Source: Zygnema cylindricum (lineage: Eukaryota > Streptophyta > Zygnematophyceae > Zygnematales > Zygnemataceae). From it: a stretch of DNA of 64,000 bases. The DNA lies in assembly GCA_037447655.1 (NCBI GenBank), contig JBBHKE010000213.1, positions 31,252-95,251 of the forward strand, given 5' to 3'. The notes below the pieces were generated by a model that worked only from the letters and a program-made list of their open reading frames with translations, did not search any database and was not told the DNA's origin. The position numbers were made by a program, and so were the translations under genes. Shown one piece after another: positions 41,884-53,739 of this stretch (position 1 is the first letter of the stretch; the number at the start of each line of letters is the position of its first letter).

Positions 41884-44800
41884 CTATGTTGACCGGGGCG
41901 GAGGGCGACAATTGGACGGGGAGGCTCCTTAGGGAGAGAGGTATCTGCAAAAAAGGGGGGTAACTAAGGGTAAAAAACTAATTGAAAGGATTTTTTGTGA
42001 AAGGTTTAATTCAAGTTTTTAATTATTTACTATTATTTTCAGAATTGGCAGGAATTCTGATGCCTCATGAAATGTTTTCAAGAGTTTCTTAGTAGTTTTA
42101 AATGTTTTTTAAGATTTTTCTAGAGTTTTTCTTGGATATTTTAAGAGTTTTTAGATTTTTTTAAAGCGTTTTAACAGTGTTGCATAGCAACCCAAATCAA
42201 AGTTGATATATTGCGATACCGATATACCATGATATGGAGAAGTTCAAAACTCGATTTTTGAAGCCGATCAATATCGATATCGTGATAATTGCCGATAATC
42301 GGCCGACATTTATGTTTTATATGGAAGGTACTTTAGGGCTCAGAAAAAGGAACCATGGGATCTTTATAATCGACCAGCATTTTTATTTTTTTATTTGGTA
42401 CTTCAGGGTCAGAAATAAGAACCATTGGGACCTTTATAGTCGACCAACATTTTTATTTTTATACTGAAGGTACTTTAGAGCTCTAAAATAGGAACCATCC
42501 AGACATTTATAATTGTCCGACATTTTTAATTTTTATATTCAAAGCACTTTTGGCCTCAGAAATAGGAACCATTGGGACCTTTCCGGTTAATAAAACATTG
42601 AACTATGAATCGATTGATGATTGGATTGTATGAAGCCGATGATAATTTAAATTATTAAAAAAAAAAAAAAAAATTGCCGGGTGGCCAAAATAGAAGTGAA
42701 AAAGAAAATTATGGGAAAAACAAAAATCTTTGCTCCGTCTCAATTTTTTTTGGAGATCAACTCCCAAATTGGGCAAATCAATTCCTTTTTTTGCAACGGC
42801 TAAGAAAGTTCATCAAAACTTTCATGGTCAATTTTGATGTATCCGGTTAATTTTTTTTATAGACTACCCACGTAATAAATAAAAGTCACCCCGATTTCCT
42901 GCTGCTCGCAATCATTGAGCTTTCACAATTTTATCTTTGGGATTCGACGAGTTTTTTGAAAAAAACATTTTGTAAACAGAAAAGGTCTCAATGGAGCTGA
43001 TCCTTTGGATGTCCAAAATGCAGGGAATTTGCGGAAGGAACGAAAGGTTGTTTTCTTTCTTTTGTTTCGTTCTTTTTTTGCGGTTGTCTTTTTTTTTCTT
43101 GATATAATTTTTTTACGGAATGTAATGACTCTACTACGGATTGCAAGCACATATCGTTGCTATATTGATATCGATATCGATATCAATATATCGAAATTAT
43201 CCGTTGTTCAACATACCGTGTCCATATATCGACTATCGAGACTCCTAAAAAAAATACATAACCAAAGTGTATTTCTTTTTTCGGAAAAACCTGTTCAATA
43301 TGCAACACTAGTTTTTCAGAACCGAGTTTTCGCAGATTTTTCAGATTTTCTCAAGAGTTGCAAAGGGTAAATCTAGAGCTTTTAAACGTTTTTTTAACTT
43401 TTTTAAGTCTTAGAAGTTCAAGAAAGAAGGTTTCAAGTGTTTACAAAAGTTCTCTAAGAGTTTTAAGAGTTCAGGAAAGTTTTAAGAATATTTATCAGCT
43501 TTTAATAATTCAATAACAAAATTTAAGCTCATTTCCAGGTGCTCTCGTGGGTTTTTCAACAATTAGGGGAAAAAAAAATCTAAGGGCTTTCCACTGGATT
43601 TTCTAATATAAAATGGTTTTCTATTTATATCTCCTGTGATTAATCATGATTTTTTCCCAAGTTTTACACTTATCTGATTAATACTTGTGTGAGAGAGAGG
43701 GAGGGAGGGAGGGAACGGGAGAGAGAGAGGAGAAAACAACCCACCTTGCACATTCGACATATAGGTGTTTATACCCAATTCCTCTGCCACGTTATTCCCC
43801 ATATACTCCTTCCAGTAGCCCTTTTCCTCACTACCTCTTCCCCCACCAGAATTAGTGTTGATTGACTGAGGAGCTCCACGAGCCTCAACCGCCTCCGCCC
43901 GTCGCTGCCTCTCTTTACGCTGCAGGGGGGAGAGGGAGAGGGAGAGGAGGGGGGGGAGGGAAGGGTGAGAGGGAAGTGGGTAAATACAGACACAAGCCTG
44001 AAAAACCCAGCAAAAAATCTCTACGGAAGGTCATAAATGCCCCACAGCGCACCTCTCTCCCTTTTCCCCCCCTCTCATATGCCCACCTCCACCCCTCTCC
44101 CCCATCTCTCTCTCTCCCTCTCCCTCTCTCTCTCCCTCACCTGTCTCTCTGCCTCCATTTTCTGTCTCCCATCCACCCTCCCATTTAACATCGCCAAAAC
44201 TCCTCCGAAGGCCTGTTCCTTCTTACAACACAATAACATCTCCTCTCTGTCCCTCACCGGTCTCTCATTAACTGTGATATAAACACTCCTCCCTCCTACT
44301 CCTCCTCCTCCCCCCCCTCCTCCTCCTCCTCCTCCTCCTCCTACTCCACCTCCTACTCCTACTCCTACTCCTCCGACTCCTACTCCTCCCACTCCCCCGC
44401 CTCCTCCTCCCTCTCCTCCCTCTCTCCCTCCACCGATTCCACGACCACGTGACTTTTTTCCTGGAGGACCTAGCCCAGGAATTCCCTCTCCCTCTCCCTC
44501 TCCCTCCTCTCTTTGTCTGCCAGGTGTCAGTCCCGGGATAGAGGTTGGCTGGGGAGGGAGACCTTGTCCACCTCCTCCTACACCCACTCCTACTCCTATC
44601 CCTCCTCCCCCCCTAGGGAGGGAGGAGAGGGAGGAGGGAGTAGCGATAGGGAGGGGAGCCACAAGGTCTATTGCGTCACTGCTTGTCACACGACCTTGTA
44701 GATAATTTGGAAAAAAAGAGGAGGAGGAGGAGGAGGAGAGGAGGAGGAGGAGGAGGAGGAGGAGGAGGAAGAGGAGGAAGAGGAGGAGGAGGGGGAGGAA

Positions 44801-46620
44801 GAGGAGGAGGATGAGGAGGAGGAGGAATATTGTGATTGTAATTCAATAACTGGCAAAAAATAAAAGGAACTGGTATTTATTTTAGGTTGCTAAAGGGAAA
44901 AGTGAAAAAAATGGTTCAATTTAACCACAACCAACCTCTTAAAAAACAGCAACCAGAGACCCATATTAACCTTCAAAAACCCTATTTAACTTTTTAAAAA
45001 CACACTAAACCATAGTTACTAGTATTTGATTTTTTTTTTTTTTTTTTTTAAGACATTTTTGAGAGACTTTTTAGGGTTTGAATACTTTGATCAAATCACG
45101 ACAAGAAAACCTAATACTTTGGATATATTTATATATATACAATGTACAGATATATCAGTTATAATTTATTTTATTTACAGGAAACAAATGTTATCGGACG
45201 GCTGTTAATACATTTTCAATTATACAAAGGGTACGATGTGACAATCGCAACAAATGCACTTTTTTGCAGTTTTCTTTATTTCCATGAATGTAATTTTTTG
45301 TACTTTTCTTCACTTTTATCCCTTCCATTTATCAAATTCTTCATGTCCTATGTCAACAGCTTCTTTCCCTTTCCTTTCTTTTTTCACTTTAACGAATTTA
45401 TTTTTTCATTTTTCTCGACTTTAGAATAGCCATATGAGTCATACTATACATGAGTCATATTGTAGAAAAGTAAAAAACACATATAAGTCAAATATAATGC
45501 ATTGTTAAACTAGCCTTGACATCCACTTGAATCAAACACACGTATCATGTCATGTACATGTCTAGTGACATTTTGTACCATTGTTTACAACTTCACCTGC
45601 TCATGGAGTGTAATGAGAACAGCTTATCTTGTTTTTCAGGGTTTTCCTAAGGTTCCTTAGGGTTTTTTTTTGCTCCTTAAGCCCTCTTGCATATTCTTTG
45701 TGGAGATTAGGTTGTAACCCTACAGCAAAGAAATTACATGGACGACTTTACTTAAATTTTGATTAAAGGAAATGTGTGTTAGAGCCTTCACTTGAAGACC
45801 TCAAACTGACTCTCAAAAAACCTAAACCAACCTTACGATACTATGAACCTTCAACACCGGTAAACGTTACATGAATATAAAATCATATGGAAACATGTTG
45901 ATATTGGTCATATGTCGAACAAGAAGCAAATCCTGTTTAATTGCTTGGCATATCAACATTAATATTCTGTCAACTCCCTAATTCTGCTCATTGATAAGTC
46001 AATTTTCAAGTTTGGTGAGGAAGTTCATGATCCCTTAGATCTCCAGACCAGCATACATTTGCACAAATGCAATAATTCCCAAAAACTTCCTCAAGTAAAT
46101 TTACGAGTGGTATTCATTTTTGCCTTGCATCCTTCTTGCTAAAAGATCCCTCTCACATGAATCCTAGAGCACTCAAACCAAAACTTTAAACCCTGACCCT
46201 AACTCTAACCTTAATCCTGACCCTGACCCTGACCCTAACCCTAAACCTAATCCAAACCCTAACCCTAACCATAACCCTAACTCTAACCTAACCCTAACCC
46301 TACCGCTAACCCTAACCCTAACCCCTTATCCCTAATTTGCTTCCTCTTACCAGCAGCGGCCCTCTGTCGGTGAAGGTGACAATCTGTACACGGCTGTTTC
46401 TGGCGACTGCCATATACTCCGTGTGCTTCATAGAGGCATTCCGTACGAAATGTAGGAGAGCCTCTAGGGTGTACGGATGGCCGGCTCGGGAGCGGTACGC
46501 CGTGTCGACCTGTCGGGGAAATCGGTACTCCTCTCCAAAGCGACATTCGTCACCGCGGATCTCCACTAAGTGGAGAACATTGCGGATTGTGTACTCACGG
46601 AGGACGCTTAAAGGATCCAT
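41884..46620 (-). CDS. CDC73: CDC73/parafibromin homologue (Paf1 complex), N-terminal half
   Basis: Subunit of the nuclear Paf1 transcription-elongation complex. Exon 1 (46351-46620) starts MDPLSVLREYTIR and continues FGEEYRFPRQVDTAYRSR and HTEYMAVA, the conserved plant CDC73 N-terminus. Exon 2 (about 44141-44706) carries YLQGRVTSSDAIDLVAPLP, a long Gly/Val-rich insert, then NERPVRDREEMLLCCKKEQA. Exon 3 (43745-43919) starts RKERQRRAEAVEA. Exon 4 (41884-41944, DTSLPKEPPRPIVALRPG) joins in phase but is less certain. The C-terminal Ras-like domain is absent. Exon 2 begins in phase with exon 1 at AATTATCTACAAGG, yet no AG precedes it, only CT-rich repeat. Intron 1 holds telomere-like repeats; intron 3 holds a hAT-like element. 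Confidence 0.9.
42175..43310. mobile_element. hAT-like non-autonomous element, copy 4, in a CDC73 intron
   Basis: Termini CAGTGTTGCATA and TATGCAACACTA, with ATCG-rich subterminal parts (CGATATCGATATCAATAT). Target duplication is not clear (CGTTTTAA against GTTTTTCA), so it is old. The middle holds three related units with CAGAAATAGGAACCATTGGG and an exon-like piece at 42980-43046. Confidence 0.65.
44285..44440 (-). repeat. (TCC)n-type repeat coding for Gly/Val in CDC73 exon 2
   Basis: Plus-strand CTCCTC and CTACTC repeats encode, on the minus strand, an almost pure Gly/Val run in the linker between the two conserved CDC73 blocks. The frame is kept through the whole tract. Confidence 0.8.
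44717..44826. repeat. (GAG)n microsatellite next to CDC73 exon 2
   Basis: About 110 bp of GGA/GAG units at the 3' end of intron 1. On the transcribed strand this is CCT/CTC, forming the pyrimidine region before exon 2. Confidence 0.95.
46194..46325. repeat. Interstitial telomere-like repeats
   Basis: About 20 units of CCCTAA with variants CCCTGA, CTCTAA, CCTAAT and CCCTAAA in CDC73 intron 1. One or two units have the seven-base plant telomere form. This marks an old repair or fusion site, not a chromosome end, because genes continue on both sides. Confidence 0.9.
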
Positions 46621-46624
46621 TATT

Positions 46625-46960
46625 TAAGGAGGAAAGGGAGGGGGGAAAAGGAGGATGGGAGGGGAAGGGAGGGAAAGGAAGGGAGAAAGGGAGGGGAGGG
46701 GAGGGGAGGGAAAGGGGGAGAAAAAGGGAGGGAAAGGGAAGGAAAGGGAAGGAAAGGGAGGGAACGGGAGGGGAGAGAAAACGGGAGGGAAAAATAGAGG
46801 GAGGAAAAAATAGAGGGAGGAAAGAAAGCGAAAGGGAGGGACAAAGGGAGGGGAAGAGAGGGAAAAAGGGAAGGGAAATGGTAAGGAAAGGAGGAGTGAG
46901 AGGGAAAAAAATCAAGAAAAAGAGGCAGATGTATGTAAGAGGGAGAGTAGAGAGATAGGA
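46625..46960 (-). promoter_or_regulatory. Pyrimidine-rich leader/promoter of CDC73
   Basis: The plus strand is GGGAGG/GGAAAG-rich over 330 bp immediately before the CDC73 ATG (46620, minus strand). On the sense strand this is a CT-rich leader. GGGAGGGGAGGGGAGGGGAG near 46690 could form a G-quadruplex on the template strand. Confidence 0.6.
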
Positions 46961-47167
46961 AGAGGCAGGGAAAAGAGAAAATGTTGTTGCCCTGTGAGGT
47001 GTAAGGGAAAGACTTGTGTGAAAGCCATGGAGACCATGGAGCACATGAAATAAAACGATGCTCGAACGCATGAATAATTCTTGGATGGATAGGACAACGA
47101 GTACATACTGTACGAACTCAATTTCACACTGTACGTATTTGTAGTACATACTTTAGTCAGGTCGAAC

Positions 47168-47725
47168 TACACCGTGAATCGTTATTAGACTTATGTACTC
47201 CATATCGGAGCCCCAAAATTTTGACATTGATACCTGAAATACAGTGACTGATTCTATTTTATCCGTGACGTTAATTACGGTTCTTGTGAATTAGCGTCAA
47301 TGGAATTACCGTACTTATTTCGTGAATAGTGTGGTGTACGGAATGTGTTTGCTGGTACAAAATTGTACTTTATTACCAAAAATCGTACGGAAATTGTAGT
47401 TAACTTATGTCGGTTGCATACAGAACTGCGCTTAGAATAAACGTGGAGTCGAGTTAGCGACAAACGCGTTCGCAAACCCAAATTAGAATTATGGATTAAT
47501 TACGCTGAAAGGACGCAACGTGGTACGGATTGTCAGATTTTGTACTTCTACCTATTTTAACGTATATTTAATGACGGCGGATTCTGTATACCTAAATCAG
47601 CGTTATAGAGAAATTACAATTAAACATTTTTTTCACAATGGTATTGATACACAAATTAGAATCAATGACACTAATTTATTATTGATACTAATAATTTCTA
47701 TAGTCTAATAACGATTCACGGTGTA
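47168..47725. mobile_element. Long CACCG-family MITE, 558 bp
   Basis: Termini TACACCGTGAATCGTTATTA and TAATAACGATTCACGGTGTA are perfect inverted repeats. It carries the CCCCAAAATTTTGAC motif found in other long copies. Confidence 0.82.
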
Positions 47726-47728
47726 CTG

Positions 47729-48300
47729 TACACCGCCAATCGCTATTAGCGTAGTGTACGCTAATTCCGTCCCGGTTTTTTTTTTTTTATTCTCCATTAG
47801 CGTAGTTCATTCTATTTTTTTCTTTACTCTATTTAGAGTTAATTTTTTAGTACCGTACAAAATGGAAGTACGTCATCATTTAATTAGTGTGGTGTACGGA
47901 CAGTGTCATTCCGTACAAAATTGTACCTTATTAAGTGAAAAAATATAGTTAATGAATTTTAGTAACCACGGACGCATGAGAATGTGCGCTCTTAAAAGGG
48001 GATATAATCGGGTTGTCAAATATCACGTTCGCACATATTCGTCCAGCAACCACGTTTCGACCGTGTGAACGTACGATTTGTGTACGATTTATCAGATTTT
48101 GTACGAATACCTATATTAGTGTAAGCATGTTTGTGACCGACATTTATTTTTTTCAGAAACCCAAAATAGAATTATTAAACAATTAGAATATATGTTTTTT
48201 TTCAAAATTTTCAAATTCTTAATTATCGTAAACCACGGTAATTATTTATATACGCTAAAGAAACTTCTACGCTAATAGGCTAATAGCGATTGGCAGTGTA
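47729..48300. mobile_element. Long CACCG-family MITE, 572 bp, abutting the previous one
   Basis: Starts TACACCGCCAATCGCTATTA, three bases (CTG) after the preceding element, and ends TAATAGCGATTGGCAGTGTA. The interior shares TTTGTACGAATACCTATATT with other copies. Confidence 0.82.
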
Positions 48301-48466
48301 CCAAATACAGCCCGATATAATCTATGTAGTATGTACTGTACAATATTGTAGTATGTAGCATAATCCCATCAAGGTAAGCGCAGACCATTTCACCAACTGG
48401 AACGGGCGGCGCATAGAAAGATCCGGAAATTTGTAAATTGTGTGACATATCTCACGCGCGGATTTT

Positions 48467-48966
48467 CTAGTACGCAAACAGTACGAAGAAGAACTGTACG
48501 GACCTAAGTCCAAAAGTGCGTACTGTGTACAGTTCTATTTCTGGATGTTCTTTCGATCGGCGGCCTTCCATAAGCTTCGGCCATGGCTTCCCGTTAGGGT
48601 TTTTTGGCCTTCCCTTCTCATATATGGCGCCAAATTTCGCGTGCAGGTAGTCTAAAGAAAAAAAAATTGCAACCATTTCTATCAGTGGGAAAATCAGCCC
48701 TTTCCTCTTTATTGTTTTTACCTGGTCAGGTCTTTTAGTTTCAACCAATTTCTTCTTTTCTCTTCCTGGCCTTCTCTTTCCATCTTTGCCACAAACATTG
48801 ATGTACCGGTCGTCAGCCACCAGTTTTCTGCTCGTCCTTTCTTCGTCCGTAAAAATAAACTCGTGTAATCTTCTTTTTTCTGTGGCGCCCACGGTACTTA
48901 CCGGCATCTGCCGCCTTGATTCGTTTTTTTCACTTTCTTCTCATTTTCCAACGTCAAATTCCGCAT
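48467..48966 (-). CDS. Unrecognised candidate gene, possibly two or three exons
   Basis: I do not recognise this protein. On the minus strand, MRNLTLENEKKVKKTNQGG starts at 48966 and reaches a good donor GTAAGT near 48901. A basic open segment follows (LHEFIFTDEERTSRKLVADD, YINVCGKDGKRRPGREKKK). A GTAAAA donor and a T-rich TTTAG acceptor (about 48653-48725) could join it to DYLHAKFGAIYEKGRPK and NGKPWPKLMEG. The putative intron is also open, so a single 146-residue frame is possible. It could be a real small gene or a captured fragment between a MITE and a retrotransposon. Confidence 0.35.
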
Positions 48967-49199
48967 GGCTGTAGTCGGCCGCAAGGTTTTCCGGCTACTT
49001 TACTTGTATCCAAAGATCCTCTTTTAATTCACTTTTTTTTAACCTACTCAGGCCCACCAAAGGGAGCTTTTCGGGCACACAGAGCGCGAGACATCACGCA
49101 CGCTCGGCATCCTCTACCTCTTTTCTCCTATGCCCCCTCACAAGCGGCGGGCGTCGCACTCCCTGTCACCATCTTCTTCAGCATGTGCTCGGTTTGAAC

Positions 49200-52100
49200 A
49201 TCTCAGATGAGACCCCTACCCCTCCACAACACACTTCCCAGACCATCACTCTCCCCTTCCCCACCCACGTACCCTTCCCTCCACAACTGTAAACCCTTGC
49301 ACAAACCCATGTGGAGACGAACATCCAAATGAAAACGTGCTCCTCCTAGCTCCAACAAACCCTATTCCATTCCCAACTTCACGCCCAAAGCCCCCCCCTT
49401 TTCTTGTTGTCCCTTACCGTCCCCCCATTTTGAGGAGCATTCTCAACATTTGCATATACACCCGCATGTCCACCCACCCTCCCCCATCGTCTCTCCTGCG
49501 GCTCCTTCACTCTCCGAGCATGCTTTGAATTCCCCATCGAATCCTAGTCCTCTTAGGGTGCCGTGCCCTCGGTGTGGAAAGTTGTATGTTGTGGGGAGGG
49601 GTTTTGTCCCGGCATTTGAAGTCATGCCCTCTCACCCCTAAAGGTATTATGCCCGTCTCCAAAGGCCATCCTCCTCCCTCCATTGTCCGCCAACAATCCG
49701 CTCCTACTAATTGGGAATATGTTTGACGCTTACCCTTGGCCTAGGCTCTTAACTCGTATCCCCCACCATCTTCTTGAATATGTCCAAGCGGCTTTTCGCC
49801 ATTATTGGTCGCTGACATCACTAACGACGCAGCCTGGCACTTACTTTTGTTATTCCCACTTTGGGTTTTGATTTTGTCACGAGGGGGGAGGGGCAACGAG
49901 ACTCGTGAGACTAAGGCGCGAGGTCAACTGTTTTTGCGAAAGGACTAGGAGACTTTGCAGCAGGAGCATACAGATCGTGTCATAAGTCTTTCCATGTCCC
50001 CCCCCTCAACGTCGCGCCTCACTCCCAATCTCCACCGGTAAGTTGCATCAGGCGGTCCACCTAGGTCATTTTGGCGAGTATTCCCGGGCTGCTCGTGCTC
50101 TTCAACCTTTCCAACCATCTCCGTCTTCTGAGACGATAGTTGAGGCCTTGTGTTTGTTACATCCTCCTTCCTCTGTAGAGATCCTCCCTTTTGTAGAAGT
50201 CCATGATCCTCTCAAATTGTTCGTCTTGGAGGAGTGGGCATTTACTACAACTTTGCTTTGGTCGCCTCATCTTTCTGGGGGGTCCATCTGGGATGGTGCA
50301 CGAACTCCTCCGTGACATATTTCTTCCTAAGACCCCCTCTCGGATTTTTTATCTATCATCTCTTTAAGGTGGCTTATGAGATGCCTAGAGGACATGTTCC
50401 CCACAATGTTAAACCCCTTCTCTCTACGGCCCATCTTGTCGTTGTTTGTAAGCTTGTTGAGGGAATTCGCCCAACTACTATTGGCGAGGTGTTGTATCGT
50501 TTTGTTGCTCGCGCTATGTGTATTCAAATCCATGGGGCATTCCATGACCATTTCTCACTGCACCAGTTAGGGGTTTTTACCAAAAGGGGTTGCGAGGCGG
50601 TTGTTCATGGTCTTCAGGTTGTTTTGGATCTCCATCCGGATTGGGTGGTCCTCTATGTGGATGTTGCTAACGCCTTTAACACAGTCCACCGTAATGCTAC
50701 CTTCCGAGAGTTGAGACATGCTCCATCGCTTTTCAACCTGATTTTCCCTTCTATTCGTGCGTTTTGTTCTCGTCCGAGCTCCCTCATCTTTCCTCTTGGC
50801 GGTCCCTTTGGTAATGTTGCCATTTTAGAATCTTCGACTGGTACTTGCCAAGGTAATCATTTAGGGGTCCCCTTTTTTGCATTGGCCCACCTTACGCTTT
50901 GCAAGACTCCGCTACTAATTTCCCAAGTTGTTTATTCCTATCCATCGCGGATGATACACATATTGTGGCCCCTCATGACCAAGTTTTATCTGCCTTTACC
51001 CCATTTTGCGGAGCAACTTCGTAGGATTCGTTTGTCAGTTAAGCATGTGTGGCTTGGTGCCCGCAAGGCTTACCTTAAAACTTCCCTGTTCCTGTGGGTT
51101 TTCGAATTGCATCTTCCATAGATGGTATTAAAGCTTTAGGCTCTTTTATCGGTGCCCCATCCTTTAAACTAGGTTGTCACTGATGCTGTTGAAAAGAGGT
51201 AATTAATAGTTCACTTCTCTATTTTAGTTAGACTCTGAAGAGAGAGAGAGAGAGAGGATGAAAGACACTCCATGGTTGCCACCTTATTTAGATCGTGTCA
51301 GACTGAAGTAGAGGGCATTTTACCAAAATACTTACCTAGCCCAGATTTGAACCAGGGCCTTGTGAATCTAGATTAGCTTGATGCCTTGACCAATATGTCG
51401 TTGAAGAAACGATATACTCGCCATGTTTGATACGTCCTTTAATTATGACAAGCCGGCTAATTCACATCAAACAGACGACGAGGCGCATGTAAAACAATTC
51501 ATGCACGGACGCGAATCCGAACCATGTAAATTTGATTGATCGGACGGCCGTCATTGCAACCGCCGCCCGGAATGAGATTTTAGCGGCCTTCGAGATAGCG
51601 TCACGCGATGCCACGTGGCGCCACATTATTGGATACAGGAGAAGATGGGAGGAGGAACCATGGCTCCCGATTTTACAAGCGTCACCTTGAAGGCCATGTC
51701 GTACATTGGCCGTGAAATAAGTACATCGGCCACTGTACCTTCTTCTACTATGCAGTGTTCCTATTGGACTAGGGTTTAGTAGTAGGTAGACGTGAGTAGG
51801 CTGACTAAGACTTAGTAAAATTTAGGTACCTCTCTCTAAGAGGACTTGTAACTATAAAAGTCATATTTGACCAACAATAACTTATTGCTCAGAGGAGCAA
51901 ATTCAGTGATTCTTTTTGCGTTCGACTCAAGGGAGTCCCGTCCTCACATGGGTGAGGGTGGTAAAAATACTTGTGTGCTAGGGTGGCAATTATTCATTAA
52001 GAAAGAGGAGTGGGCATAGGCTGCCCGTTTTGTGGGTCAAAGGAGACCACAAAATTGATGATGCTTTGTTGGAGGACCTCTCGCACTAGGATGAACTTCT

Positions 52101-53665
52101 TAAGCTCTCCTACTCCCAAGTGGCATTTCAAATCCTCATTCGTTGTTTTGCTCAACGTCCTCTCTTTCTCGTCGGACATTACCACCTACGCCTCCATTTT
52201 TCTCTTCTTTAAAAAAGTTTGACCATAAACTTTTTAGTGTGCTCCATCACCTCTTTTGGCATGGGATTTTTGATCGGCCGAGGGTTCATTTGCACACCGT
52301 CAATCTAGCCTTCCAATTTCCAGCAGGGTTTTGGGTTTGATTGACTAGCTCGAGTTGCTCCAACGGCCTATTTGGGTAGTTGAGCTTTGGTGGCGCCCGC
52401 CATTATTTCCTGATTTATAGTAGATGATGTCCCCATTTTGGCGTAAGTCGTCCAAAAAGTGGAGGACAATCTTTCTCCTTTTCATGAGGCTCTTCTCTCC
52501 GCTCGTGCACTCCTTGCAGCTGATGCTCGAAACCAAGCGCCACCTTTTCGGTCTCTTATTGCTGAAAATAACTTACATTTGCAACAACGCATATCCAAAC
52601 AGTAGGTAGTTGGTGAAGTCCTAGATATTTTAAACACCGTACCTTTAGCTCAATCATGTGCTCGTTTACGTTCGTGTTCTGGGCTAGGGGTTGGTGCGTG
52701 GTCTCAAGCCACACCCATTGTTTCGACACTTTGTCTGTTGCCTGACCAGTTCACCAATGCTGTCCGCCTTCATTTGCGTTTCCTTCACCTACCGCTCCCT
52801 CGGCGACCCAATTATGTTTGTAACCAGTCTATTGACTCTGAAGTCATCCATTTACTTCGTTGCTCGGGTGAACGCATAGCCGCCCATGATTTGGTTCGTG
52901 ATGCGGTTGTTGCGATTGGCGTCGAAGCAGGCTACATTGTGAAGCAAGAAGTTTTTCATATCTTACCTCTTGGCTCCCAATCTTATGGTTTTCGAAGTCT
53001 TCGGGTTGAATTCGTTTTCCTCCACGGGACTGGGCGGACCTTGTGTGATGTTGTCCTTACCAATCCGACTAGGAACCACGTTTTTTTTCGTGCGGTGTTT
53101 CACACGGGCGTGGCGGCTCAAGACGCACCAGCTTATATAGAAAAGGATTACGCCCCCCGAGACCTGGCAGACCAGTTTGTCCCATTTGCACCATAAATTT
53201 TTGGTTGTTTGGACAAGTCTTTTAATGATTTTCTCCGCAACTGTGCTAAGAAAGCAGCTTTTAAATCCAAGGGTCCATGGAGTCCTCCCCTAAGCCTTCT
53301 TGTTGCTTAATACCGTCATCATGTATCAGTTGCCCTTCAACAAGCGCAAGTTGCGGCCGTTCTTTGTCGAATCACGATGGCGGATGATAGGCAGGGCCTC
53401 CCAAACCTATCATCACGAGATCGCGTCCACATCCATGATCTTCGAAGGTGTAGAATTTAGTTTGTTAGGACTGTGGGGCATCATGTAAAGTAGGTTTTTC
53501 CTTTTTGTCTAGTCATCTTTGGTAGTTTGTTCATTCTTGCAAGTTCACCTAGTTACCTTTGGTTTCCTCATTTGTTTGTTTTGTTTTGTTTTTCTCTGTT
53601 GGCTCTTGTAGTTTTTAAATGTTTATTTTTTACCCCCTGCACTTTTTGTAATAAAAAATTTCTTC
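49200..53665 (+). mobile_element. Decayed non-LTR retrotransposon, second subfamily, copy C
   Basis: Same layout as the element at 28951 but clearly diverged. Finger remnant CPRCGKLYVVG at 49563 is frameshifted before its HLKSC part. RT block at 50234-51000 has VDVANAFN; the usual RQGDPLG is changed to CQGNHLG, and ADDTHIV lies in another frame. Endonuclease block at 52738-53196 has IHLLRCSGE, FLHGTGRTLCDVVL and AQDAPAYIEKDY. AATAAA is at 53650. Many frameshifts and stops. It is split by the LTR-like repeat at 51188-52058. Confidence 0.83.
51188..52058 (+). repeat. LTR-like dispersed repeat, copy 2, inserted in copy C
   Basis: An 871-bp insertion bounded by TGATGCT on both sides (51181-51187 and 52059-52065). 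The inverted sister element at 53740-57000 has the uninterrupted site (between GTGAACTAG and CTGGAGGACC when read on its own strand), which fixes the insertion limits to within a few bases. Collinear with 27702-28586. Confidence 0.82.
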
Positions 53666-53739
53666 TCTTTGATAGTGCATTTTGATTTTGATAACGTGTG
53701 AACTACGATTTTATTTCAAAAAGTGTTATGGAAAAAACC

